Assembly: GCF_025938155.1 (NCBI RefSeq)
Contig: NZ_JAPCZG010000017.1
Location: forward strand, 1-52,957
Direction: 5' to 3'
Source: Novosphingobium sp. KCTC 2891
GTDB lineage: Bacteria > Pseudomonadota > Alphaproteobacteria > Sphingomonadales > Sphingomonadaceae
DNA length: 52,957 bases
Shown: one piece after another, positions 43,169 through 51,051 of the stretch
Layout: each line of letters starts with the position of its first letter
How positions within the stretch are numbered: the stretch's first letter is position 1
The notes under the pieces: generated by a model
What the model was told of the DNA's origin: nothing
The model's database searches: none
The model's input: only the letters and a program-made list of their open reading frames with translations
Made by a program: the position numbers and the translations under genes

Positions 43169-43926
43169 CGTGCGGCCTCCTCGATCAGCCAGACGCGGCC
43201 AACGCGCTCGGTGCCCTGCTGGTAATCCTCGGTGGTCTTGGCCTGCGCGGTGGCTTCCAGCACGATGCGGTCGCCCTCGCGAATGCCCGTCACCTTGGCG
43301 TTCATCAGGCACGGAATGTTGTATTCGCGCGTCAGGATGCCGAGGTGCGAGCGGATCGAGCCGCCCGCGCAGATCACGCCGGCAAACTGGTCGATGATCG
43401 GCGCGGTCAGTGTGCCGCCCGAATCGTCGATGATCGCGATCGAACCTGCGGGAACGCCGCCCGAAAGCAGCTCCATCACGCGTTCGTTCGACCGCACGTA
43501 AAGCGCGGTTCCGGTCACGTCGGCGGGATAACGCACCACGTTGTCGCCCACGCCGCGCAAGGCCTTTCCGTCGCCGTCCGGCTCACCAGTCGGTGCGTCG
43601 GGATGGGCAAAGCCCTCCCCACTTTCGGCCGCGCCGTCGGCAGGCTTGTAGGCATCAGGCCGTTCGGCAACAGACGCGCGCGACGACCAGTCGAAGCGGT
43701 AGCCGCTCGCCAGAATCGTGCGCTCGACGTTCTCGATATCCGCCGCTGTCACCGCGTCGGACCCTGAAAAGACGAACGATTCCCAATCCTGACCCGATTC
43801 GGCAAAGCGCTTGCGCACTTTCTCACGCACCAGGTCCAGCACGGCCTCCACCAGCGGGGTCGCTGGCGGTGCGGCGTACAGGACATCGTCTATCGGCAGT
43901 TTCTCGGAGACCACGTAACCTCCCAT
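43165..43926 (-). CDS. Dikinase component 2: PEP-utilising mobile-domain protein
   Basis: A 253-residue protein whose C-terminal half is a PEP-utiliser swivelling domain. The phosphohistidine loop is GGSIRSHLGILTREYNIPC, slightly off the standard pattern but with the histidine kept. The N-terminal half is a linker rich in charged residues. It is the first gene of the minus-strand operon, with GAGG before its ATG. A promoter with TTGACA (43970-43965) and AATCTG (43947-43942) at 17-base spacing lies directly upstream, and operator site C lies behind it. Together with component 1 it should transfer phosphate from ATP to an acceptor hydroxyl. Confidence 0.85.
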   Translation of the reverse strand: MGGYVVSEKLPIDDVLYAAPPATPLVEAVLDLVREKVRKRFAESGQDWESFVFSGSDAVTAADIENVERTILASGYRFDWSSRASVAERPDAYKPADGAAESGEGFAHPDAPTGEPDGDGKALRGVGDNVVRYPADVTGTALYVRSNERVMELLSGGVPAGSIAIIDDSGGTLTAPIIDQFAGVICAGGSIRSHLGILTREYNIPCLMNAKVTGIREGDRIVLEATAQAKTTEDYQQGTERVGRVWLIEEAAR

Positions 43927-43984
43927 GCATCCTCTTCCGCACAGATTGCCGATGCCGGCGAGGGTGTCAAGAAGATTGGATGAA

Positions 43985-43997
43985 ATCGTCCGACGAT
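43985..43997. promoter_or_regulatory. GntR-type operator, site C
   Basis: ATCGTCCGACGAT is a perfect 6+1+6 palindrome between the dikinase operon (minus) and surE (plus). It sits one base before a TTGACG -35 box (43999-44004) for surE and 14 bases behind the TTGACA -35 box of the dikinase operon. It is therefore placed to control both directions. Confidence 0.85.
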
Positions 43998-44065
43998 CTT
44001 GACGCGTTTAAACAGGTCGCATACCTCGGGCGCATCACAACCTTGCCCCTTGGGAGGGAACGCAA

Positions 44066-44836
44066 ATGCTCAAAGCCAATCCCCGCGTCCTGCTGGTGAA
44101 CGACGACGGGATCGACGGCCCCGGCCTCGTCATGCTGGAAAAGATCGTCCGCACCTTCACCGACGATGTCTGGGTCGTTGCGCCCGACGAGGAGCGCTCG
44201 GGCGCTGGCCATTCGCTGGCCACCACCTTGCCGATCCGCGTGCGCCAGCGCGATGAGCGCCACTTTGCGATCAAGGGTACGCCCACCGATTGCGCCCTGC
44301 TCGGGATCTATGAACTGATCGAGGGCAAGAAGCCCGACATCCTGATTTCGGGGATCAACCGCGGGCCCAACCTTGCCGAAGACATCACCTATTCCGGCAC
44401 CGCGGCCGCCGCGATGGAAGGCGCGCTGCTGGGTATTCCGGCGATCGCGCTCAGCCAGTATTTCCGGCCGCCCGCCCCGGTCCAGTGGGACACGGCCGAA
44501 AAATATGCCGGCGAAGTGATTGAAAAGCTGCTGAAGCTGGAATGGACGCCGGGCCTGTTCGTCAACGTCAACTTCCCCGGCTGCCCGGCCGATGAAGTGA
44601 CTGGCATGCGCGTGACCACACAAGGCCAGCGTCCGCCGGGCGCGTTCATCCCGGAACGCCGCGTCGACGTGCGCCACTTCCCGTATTACTGGATCAAGAT
44701 CATGCTTCCCGAAGGCGGGCACGCGCCGGGCAACGACCTGCAAGCGATGCTCGACAAGGAAGTCTCGATCACCCCGATGCAGCTCGACATGACCTGCCGG
44801 CCCGCGATTCCAGCGCTGGAAAAGCTGTTCGGCTGA
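44066..44836 (+). CDS. SurE-family phosphatase
   Basis: A 256-residue SurE-fold metal-dependent phosphatase. The metal and active-site motifs are complete: NDDGIDGPG near the start, Ser in DEERSGAGHS, and Asn in SGINRGPNL. Housekeeping SurE removes phosphate from nucleotides and usually sits near pcm or rpoS. Here it is alone, divergent from the dikinase operon and sharing operator site C. I therefore infer a pathway role: removing the phosphate that the dikinase added once the carboxylase has acted. GGGAGGGAA precedes the ATG. Confidence 0.9.
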   Translation: MLKANPRVLLVNDDGIDGPGLVMLEKIVRTFTDDVWVVAPDEERSGAGHSLATTLPIRVRQRDERHFAIKGTPTDCALLGIYELIEGKKPDILISGINRGPNLAEDITYSGTAAAAMEGALLGIPAIALSQYFRPPAPVQWDTAEKYAGEVIEKLLKLEWTPGLFVNVNFPGCPADEVTGMRVTTQGQRPPGAFIPERRVDVRHFPYYWIKIMLPEGGHAPGNDLQAMLDKEVSITPMQLDMTCRPAIPALEKLFG

Positions 44837-44866
44837 AAGCGGCCTAAAGCCACCTAAAGCCACCTA

Positions 44867-44906
44867 AACCCGGTCTGGATCGACCCAAGCCGATCTGGAC
44901 CGGGTT
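44867..44906. terminator. Imperfect hairpin between surE and thiolase genes
   Basis: The arms AACCCGGTCTGGATCG (44867-44882) and its near reverse complement (44891-44906) differ at two positions around an eight-base loop. It lies between two convergent genes. Just before it a ten-base unit, CCTAAAGCCA, is repeated in tandem (about 44843-44862). There is no T-run, so it may work with Rho or be a repeat scar. Confidence 0.5.
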
Positions 44907-44914
44907 GCCGGGGA

Positions 44915-46138
44915 TCAGGAACGGGCAAGAATGGTGACGGCGGACATGCCGTCTTCCACCCCGTAGAACCCGCCCGAGTTCTCCGCGATGGCGACTTTCG
45001 CGCCTTCCACCTGACGCCCGCCGGCACCCCCGCGCAGCTGCGTGACCAGTTCGTGAATCTGCCCGATCCCGGTCGCCGCCAGCGGGTGCCCCTTGGACAC
45101 CAGTCCACCCGAGGTGTTCACCGGAATCCGTCCGCCCAGCGCGGTTTCGCCGCGTTCGGCTGCTGGTCCGGCTTCGCCCGGACCGACGAGGCCCAGCGCT
45201 TCGGTCTGGATGATTTCGCCGATGGAGCTGGCGTCGTGGACTTCGGCCAGGTGCATGTCCCGCGGGCCGAGACCGGCCTTTTCATAGGCGATGGCCGAGA
45301 CGCGGCGCGTGACGTGCTTCGCGTAGTCATCGGGCGCGCGGTCGGTTCCGCTGCGGTTTTCCGCCGCCAGCACGCGAATGGGCAAACCGCTGAAACGCTT
45401 CGCCATTTCCGCCGAACAGACGATTGCGGCCGATGCACCGTCGCTGATCGGGGCGCACATCGGATTGGTCAGCGGCCAGGCGACCTGCGGCGCGGCAAGG
45501 ATCTGCTCGACGCTCATCGCCTCGCGATATTGCGACAGCGGGTTCCACTGCGAATGGGTGTGATCCTTGGCGGCAACGGCCGCGATCTGGGCCTGCGTGG
45601 TGCCATAGGTTGCCATGTGCAGGCGGGCCTGCGCGGCATAGGCTTCCATCAGGACGTTGGGACTTTCGCTTTGTTTGCCTTCGGGAACCGGCTGCAACAG
45701 GTGTGCAGTCTTGCCGATGAAATCGCGCGCCTCCACCAGATCGCGCGGCTGCTGGAACACCGCGAACCGCTTGGCCCGGTCATCGCTGTAAAGCTTCTCC
45801 ACCCCGACCACGAGGGCGATTTCGGCAAGGCCGGCCTTCACGTAGTCGATGGCGAGATGCAGGCCGACGGTGGAACTGGCGCAGGCCTGCTCCACATGGA
45901 AACTGCGCGCGCCGCTGATGCCCAGCGGGCGCAGCGCATATTCGCCTGGGATCGACATTTCGCCCGCGAAAAAGCCCTGGATCACGTTGGCATAGACCGC
46001 CATGTCGATCTGGCTGCCCTCCACCCCGGCATCGGCCAGCGCGGCGCGAACGGCCATTTGCGTGAGCTGTTCGTGGCTCTTGTCGAGATGCCGGCCAAAG
46101 GGCGTCATGCCGACGCCAAGGATCACCACGTCACGCAT
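44915..46138 (-). CDS. Thiolase-family acyl-CoA acetyltransferase
   Basis: A 407-residue thiolase of the SCP-x/lipid-transfer type. Cys86 in EQACASSTVGLHL is the acyl-accepting residue, and GGLVSKGHPLAATG carries the catalytic histidine near residue 355. The C-terminal cysteine of biosynthetic thiolases is replaced in NSGGFYG, as in many degradative members. It should split a 3-oxoacyl-CoA, here probably an aroylacetyl-CoA, into aroyl-CoA and acetyl-CoA. The ATG at 46138 lies two bases after the ligase stop. It is the last gene of a six-gene operon. Confidence 0.9.
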   Translation of the reverse strand: MRDVVILGVGMTPFGRHLDKSHEQLTQMAVRAALADAGVEGSQIDMAVYANVIQGFFAGEMSIPGEYALRPLGISGARSFHVEQACASSTVGLHLAIDYVKAGLAEIALVVGVEKLYSDDRAKRFAVFQQPRDLVEARDFIGKTAHLLQPVPEGKQSESPNVLMEAYAAQARLHMATYGTTQAQIAAVAAKDHTHSQWNPLSQYREAMSVEQILAAPQVAWPLTNPMCAPISDGASAAIVCSAEMAKRFSGLPIRVLAAENRSGTDRAPDDYAKHVTRRVSAIAYEKAGLGPRDMHLAEVHDASSIGEIIQTEALGLVGPGEAGPAAERGETALGGRIPVNTSGGLVSKGHPLAATGIGQIHELVTQLRGGAGGRQVEGAKVAIAENSGGFYGVEDGMSAVTILARS

Positions 46139-46140
46139 CG

Positions 46141-47691
46141 TCAGATCGTCCGTCCTGCCTGTTGCCAGCGCGCCTTGCGCAGTTCCGCGCGGAGCACCTT
46201 GCCGGCGTTGGAGCGCGGCAGGCTGGCCATGACCTCCACCGCCTTGGGTGTCTTCACCGCGCCCAGCTTTTCGCGCGCGGCGGCCAGCAGCGCATCGACA
46301 TCGACCGTGCAACCAGCGCGCGGTTCGACCACCGCGACCACGGCTTCGCCCCACTTTTCGTCCGGAACGCCGATCACCGCGCAGTCCTGCACTTCTGGCC
46401 AGGCCATCAGCACCTGTTCGACTTCCGCCGGATAGACGTTGAAGCCGCCCGAAATGATCATGTCCTTCTTGCGGTCCACCACATAGAACCAGCCGTCTTC
46501 ATCGCGCACGCCGACGTCGCCGGTGTGGTGCCAGCCGAACGTCGAGACTTCGGCCGTCGCAACGGGGTTCTTGTAGTATCCCTTCATCACCAGCGGACCG
46601 CGCACCACGATTTCGCCGCGTTCGCCGGGGCCAAGGATCTTGCCGTCATCGTCCATGATCTCGACGATGGAAAGCAGGTTGGCGCGGCCGCAGCTTCCGG
46701 GATGGGCGAGTTCGCCCGCTGCATTGAGGTGTTCGTGCGGCGGCATGGCGGTGACGCACATCGGCGCCTCGGTCTGCCCGAAGCTGGCGTTCATCACCGG
46801 GCCGAGCACTTCGATCGCCTCCTTCAAGCGGTCGAGCGACATCGGCGCGCCGGCATAGGAGATGTATTCGAGGCTGGAGAGATCGGCATCGCGCACGCGC
46901 GGGTGGGCGAGCAGCATGTAGATCGCCGTGGGAGGCAGGAACATGTAGGTCACGCGTTCGCGCTCGATCGCGTCGATGACGTCGCCCGCGTCGAACTTGG
47001 GCAGGATCACCACCGAGCCACCCAACGCCATGCTGGCGAGCGCCAGCGGGCCGGCGGCATGGGTCATCGGCGCGGCCACGAGGTTTACCGGCGGGGCCTT
47101 CATCGGCATCGAGGCGACGAGGCTGGAGACGAGCGCCTGCCAGTTGCCGTTTGACAGCATGACGCCCTTCGACCGCCCCGTGGTTCCGCCGGTGTTGGCA
47201 AGGAAACCGAGTTCGTCAGGATGGCCTTGGCGGCGCTGGGGCACGGGCTCGTCGCCCGCCACTTCCAGATCGCCAAGGAACACGTCAGCTTCGGCCAGCG
47301 GCTTGTCGAGCGCGACATAGCGGCGGATGTTGGGGCATTCCTGCCGGAAGGTGGCGATGCGGTCCGCCACCTCGGAATGGACGAACAGCGTATCCACATC
47401 GAGCAGGTCCAGCAGGTAGGCGTTTTCCGCCACCGCAGCGCGGTTGTTGGCCATGACCCACACGCCATCGGCGCGCAGGATGCCCAGGATCGCCTCGAAC
47501 GCGCGGGCGCTGTTGCCGCTGAGCACGGCGCCGTGGCCCCCCGCCGGGAAGCCATCGGCGATCAGCCCGCGCGCGATCGCATCGCTGCGCGCCTTGACCT
47601 GCGCATAAGTGCTGACCGTGCTGCCTTCGATCATGCAGGGCCGGTTCTGCGCCATGCGCGCGCCCCGGTCGAAGAAGTCGATCATACGCAT
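46141..47691 (-). CDS. AMP-forming CoA ligase (carboxylase operon)
   Basis: A 516-residue ANL-family ligase. It has the P-loop TGGTTGRSKGVMLS (around residues 166-179), FGQTEAP, WHHTGDVG, DRKKDMIISGGFNV and the catalytic lysine in SNAGKVLRAEL. It activates a carboxylic acid to the CoA ester. Its position, between the carboxyltransferase and the thiolase with four- and two-base gaps, suggests that it activates the carboxylation product (an aroylacetate). Free beta-keto acids are unstable, so tight coupling of carboxylase and ligase makes chemical sense. Confidence 0.9.
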   Translation of the reverse strand: MRMIDFFDRGARMAQNRPCMIEGSTVSTYAQVKARSDAIARGLIADGFPAGGHGAVLSGNSARAFEAILGILRADGVWVMANNRAAVAENAYLLDLLDVDTLFVHSEVADRIATFRQECPNIRRYVALDKPLAEADVFLGDLEVAGDEPVPQRRQGHPDELGFLANTGGTTGRSKGVMLSNGNWQALVSSLVASMPMKAPPVNLVAAPMTHAAGPLALASMALGGSVVILPKFDAGDVIDAIERERVTYMFLPPTAIYMLLAHPRVRDADLSSLEYISYAGAPMSLDRLKEAIEVLGPVMNASFGQTEAPMCVTAMPPHEHLNAAGELAHPGSCGRANLLSIVEIMDDDGKILGPGERGEIVVRGPLVMKGYYKNPVATAEVSTFGWHHTGDVGVRDEDGWFYVVDRKKDMIISGGFNVYPAEVEQVLMAWPEVQDCAVIGVPDEKWGEAVVAVVEPRAGCTVDVDALLAAAREKLGAVKTPKAVEVMASLPRSNAGKVLRAELRKARWQQAGRTI

Positions 47692-47695
47692 ATGA

Positions 47696-49153
47696 TCAGC
47701 GCCGCATCGACAGTTCGAGTTCGCTCGACCGGATCTGCACGACCGGCAAGGTCGCCACCTGCATCAGCTTTGCCACCTGATCGAGTTCGCTCGACGACAG
47801 CGTGGGGAAGTCCTGCCGGACGGGACCGGCGGCGCGCATCCGTTCAATGTCGGCAGCCGGGACCAGCGCGCGCAGCAGCAGTTCGTCGTCGTCGCCGTTG
47901 GTGCCGTGCCGGCGATGCAGTTCGGCGCGATCAGGCTGTTCGGGGGGCGTGGCGATGATTTCCCTGGCACGCGGCGCAGACATGATCCGGTCCATCGCTT
48001 CGGCGTCGATCGGCGCGGGCGGCTGGCCATAATAACCGGCGGCGTACTGGATCACCTCGTCCGGCACCGCCGAATAGCGCTTGCCGGTGACGATGTTGAG
48101 CACCGCAACGGTGCCGACCAGCTGCGCGAAGGGCGTGGCCATGCCGGGATAGCCCAGTTCGCGGCGTACCAACGCCACTTCCTCAAGCACCTCGGGCAGC
48201 TTGTCGAGCATGTTCTGCTGGATCAGCTGGTTGCGCAGCGTGCCCATCATGCCGCCCGGAATCTGCGTGGTCAGAGAGGTCACGTCGTATTCGTAGTGCT
48301 GGTCATGGAGGTAGCCCGCCGCCTTGGCCACGCTGCGGAAATGGTCGGACACCACCTTGAGCTTCGAGGTGTCGATGTTGTGGGTGTGGCCCAGCGCTTC
48401 CATGTTCTTGACCATAATGTCGATCGAAGGGATCGACGGGCCATTGGCCATCGAACGCGCGGCGGTGTGCAGCACGGTGACGCCGAACTCCACCGCGTCG
48501 CAATAGGCCTTGGCCGACTGGGCGAGCATGTTGTTCGAATGCAGCTCGATCGGCTTGCCGCGCGCCTTCGCCTTGATCGCGGGGATCAGCGTCTTGATCC
48601 GGTCGCGGTCGAGGACGCCGCCGGTGTCGTACAGCAGCAGGCTGTCGACTTCGGGCAGCGCGGAAAGCTTGTCCGCCTTGTCCGCCCAGAACGCATCGTC
48701 GTGCACGGGTGAGAGCGTGAACAGCATCGTGCCCGCCACCTGGCAGTCATAACGCTTCGCCACCTTGGCCAGCCGGTGCATCTGTTCGATGTTGAACAGC
48801 ACGTCATAGAGCCAGAAGCTGCGCAAGCCGTGGACGCAGAGCCGGTCCACCCAGATGTCCATCAGCGCATCGGGCGTGTGCCCGAACGTGACCGAACCGT
48901 TGGAGCGGCAGCCCGCACGCAAGGGCGTGTTGGGCATGGACTTCACCAGCATGTCCAGCCCGGCCCAGGGATCTTCCTGGCAGTGGCGGATCAGCACTTC
49001 GAACAGCGACGAGCCGGCAAGGCTGATGGTGTTGTAGCCGGTCTGGTCGATGATCGGCGTAACCGGCAGCGCCATGCCGGCCTGCATGCGCATCCCCCAC
49101 AGGCTCTGCTGGCCATCGCGCAGGGTTTCGTCGAGAAAATTGATATGGGCCAT
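47696..49153 (-). CDS. Divergent HMGL-like carboxyltransferase subunit
   Basis: A 485-residue protein related to the pyruvate carboxylase/transcarboxylase 5S carboxyltransferase. It begins FLDETLRDGQQSLWGMRM (Asp13 in place of the family metal ligand) and keeps the TIM barrel followed by a helical tail with PGGMMGTLRNQL. Two family landmarks are changed. The carbamylated lysine of the K-D-M-A-G motif is Tyr175 (LLYDTGG), and the H-x-H metal pair is H205-S-N207. It should therefore use an altered metal site and a substrate other than pyruvate. It sits between the biotin carboxylase and CoA ligase genes. Confidence 0.87.
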   Translation of the reverse strand: MAHINFLDETLRDGQQSLWGMRMQAGMALPVTPIIDQTGYNTISLAGSSLFEVLIRHCQEDPWAGLDMLVKSMPNTPLRAGCRSNGSVTFGHTPDALMDIWVDRLCVHGLRSFWLYDVLFNIEQMHRLAKVAKRYDCQVAGTMLFTLSPVHDDAFWADKADKLSALPEVDSLLLYDTGGVLDRDRIKTLIPAIKAKARGKPIELHSNNMLAQSAKAYCDAVEFGVTVLHTAARSMANGPSIPSIDIMVKNMEALGHTHNIDTSKLKVVSDHFRSVAKAAGYLHDQHYEYDVTSLTTQIPGGMMGTLRNQLIQQNMLDKLPEVLEEVALVRRELGYPGMATPFAQLVGTVAVLNIVTGKRYSAVPDEVIQYAAGYYGQPPAPIDAEAMDRIMSAPRAREIIATPPEQPDRAELHRRHGTNGDDDELLLRALVPAADIERMRAAGPVRQDFPTLSSSELDQVAKLMQVATLPVVQIRSSELELSMRR

Positions 49154-49160
49154 GGGGGGC

Positions 49161-50528
49161 TTACTCCGCCGCCATGCGCTGGGGAGCGAACATGTCCTGT
49201 TCCAGCCAGCGCGTGTGGATCGTGTTGTTGCGGAACGCTTCTTCGCGCAGGATCTGGCGATGAAGCGCGATGGTGGTGGGCACGCCTTCCACCTCGAAGC
49301 TGTCGAGCGCGGCGGTAAGGCGGTCGATCGCCTTGTCGCGCGTTTCGGCGTGGACGATCAGCTTGCCGATCATGCTGTCGTAGAACGGCGGGATGGTGGC
49401 GCCTTCGCTGATGTGGGAATCGAGGCGTATGCCTTCTCCCTCGGGCGGGCGCCAACGCGTGACGGTGCCGGGCACGGGCACGAAATCGCGCGTCGGGTCT
49501 TCGGCATTGATGCGGCATTCGATGGCGTGGCCTGACAGGACCACGTCTTCCTGCGTCACCGAAAGCCCCTGCCCGCCGGCGATGCGCAATTGTTCGCGCA
49601 CCAGATCGCGGCCAGTGACCATTTCGCTGACGGGGTGTTCCACCTGGATGCGGGCGTTGACCTCGATGAAATAGATTTCGCCCCGCAGCACGTCGTAGAG
49701 GAATTCGGCGGTGCCGGCGTTGCGGTAGTTCACGCTCTTGGCGAGGTTTACCGCAGCGCCATGCAACTGGGCACGCAAGGCATCGGGCATGGCCACGCAG
49801 GGCGCTTCCTCGATCACCTTCTGGTACCGGCGCTGCACCGAGCAATCGCGTTCGCCGAAGTGGATCACCTGCCCCTTGCCGTCACCGACAAGCTGGACTT
49901 CGACATGGCGGGCTTCGGGCACGAAGCGCTCCATGAACAGGGTGCCGTCGTTGAACGCGGCCTGCGCTTCGGCGCTGGCCTTGTGGAAGCCGGCCTCGAC
50001 TTCGCCGGCATCGCGCACGATCACCATGCCGCGCCCGCCACCACCTGCCGCCGCCTTCAGCAGCACAGGGTAGCCGATGGAATCCGCGATGCGGCGCGCA
50101 TCGGCGGCCGAGGCGATCTCGCCGCTGCCGGGCACGAGCGGCACCCCTGCGGCGGCGGCCATTTCCCGTGCGCGCAGCTTGTCGCCCAGCGCCTCGATCA
50201 TGTCGCCTTCAGGGCCGACGAAAGTGATGCCGTGGGCATCGCACAGCCGGGCGAGTTCGGCCCGTTCGGACAGGAAGCCATAACCGGGATGGAGCGCATC
50301 GCAGCCGCTGGCCTTGGCGGCCTGAACCACCAGCTTCGCGTCGAGATAGCTTTTCGCGGCGGGACCGGGTCCGATCACCAGCTTGCGATCGGCAAGGCGG
50401 GCGGCGGCGCTGTCGCGGTCGGCATCGGAAACGCCGATCACGGTTTCAAGGTTCTCCGCCTGCGCGGCGCGCAGCACGCGCAGGGCGATTTCCCCGCGAT
50501 TGGCGATGAACAGGCGCGAGATGGCCAT
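49161..50528 (-). CDS. Biotin carboxylase subunit
   Basis: A 455-residue ATP-grasp enzyme that carboxylates the biotin on the carrier using ATP and bicarbonate. The sequence is canonical: RLFIANRGEIALRVLRA at the start, HPGYGFLSE, the glycine-rich loop KAAAGGGGRGM, ERDCSVQRRYQKVIEEAP, EFLYDV and the catalytic EVNARIQVEHPVSE with GHAIECRINAEDP. It follows the carrier gene by four bases and is followed after seven by the carboxyltransferase gene. It is not next to accB as in fatty-acid synthesis, so this is a second, pathway-specific copy. Confidence 0.95.
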   Translation of the reverse strand: MAISRLFIANRGEIALRVLRAAQAENLETVIGVSDADRDSAAARLADRKLVIGPGPAAKSYLDAKLVVQAAKASGCDALHPGYGFLSERAELARLCDAHGITFVGPEGDMIEALGDKLRAREMAAAAGVPLVPGSGEIASAADARRIADSIGYPVLLKAAAGGGGRGMVIVRDAGEVEAGFHKASAEAQAAFNDGTLFMERFVPEARHVEVQLVGDGKGQVIHFGERDCSVQRRYQKVIEEAPCVAMPDALRAQLHGAAVNLAKSVNYRNAGTAEFLYDVLRGEIYFIEVNARIQVEHPVSEMVTGRDLVREQLRIAGGQGLSVTQEDVVLSGHAIECRINAEDPTRDFVPVPGTVTRWRPPEGEGIRLDSHISEGATIPPFYDSMIGKLIVHAETRDKAIDRLTAALDSFEVEGVPTTIALHRQILREEAFRNNTIHTRWLEQDMFAPQRMAAE

Positions 50529-50532
50529 CGGT

Positions 50533-51051
50533 TCAGCCCGCCTTCACGGCAAAGAGCGGCTGGCCGGCCTGCACCAGATCGCCATCGCCCGCCAGGATCG
50601 CCACCACGGTACCCGAAACCCCGGCACGAACGGCGGTGAACAGCTTCATCACTTCCACAAGGCACAGCTCGGTTTCGGCCGTCACTGCCGCGCCGATCTC
50701 GACATAGGCGGGCGCACCAGGCTTGGGGGCGCGGTAGAATGTGCCAAGATAGGGCGCGACGACCACGCTGGCGCCTTCGGGAACGGCGGCGCCAGCGGCC
50801 TTCGGAGCGGCAGCGGGCGCTGCCGGGGCGGCGGTGGGCGCCGCAGCAGGATGGACCTGCGCCGGCTGCGCAGCGGTGGAAACACTCACCTTCGGACCAT
50901 CAAGGCCGATGGCATTAGGGTCCTGCGACAGGTAGATTTCCAGATCGCCGGCGCGCGCGTGCAGTTCACGCAAGCCCGACTGGCGGAAATCCTCGACCAG
51001 CCGTTCGAGGTCCTTGAGGGGATCGCCCCCTTTCACGCCTGCGCTGCTCAT
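50533..51051 (-). CDS. Biotin carboxyl carrier protein
   Basis: A 172-residue carrier. The N-terminal helical part (PLKDLERLVEDFRQSGLRELHARAGDLEIYL) is followed by a Pro/Ala-rich linker (about 58-92) and the biotinyl barrel. The attachment site is CLVEVMKLFTAV with Lys136. It resembles AccB closely in design but belongs to this operon: it overlaps the unknown gene upstream by four bases (ATGA) and precedes the biotin carboxylase by four. It shuttles carboxybiotin between the carboxylase and the divergent transferase. Confidence 0.94.
   Translation of the reverse strand: MSSAGVKGGDPLKDLERLVEDFRQSGLRELHARAGDLEIYLSQDPNAIGLDGPKVSVSTAAQPAQVHPAAAPTAAPAAPAAAPKAAGAAVPEGASVVVAPYLGTFYRAPKPGAPAYVEIGAAVTAETELCLVEVMKLFTAVRAGVSGTVVAILAGDGDLVQAGQPLFAVKAG

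Noticed and set aside
44843..44868. Tandem CCTAAAGCCA units considered as a repeat array or CRISPR-like feature
   Set aside because: Only two and a half copies of ten bases, with no spacers; too small for any array.
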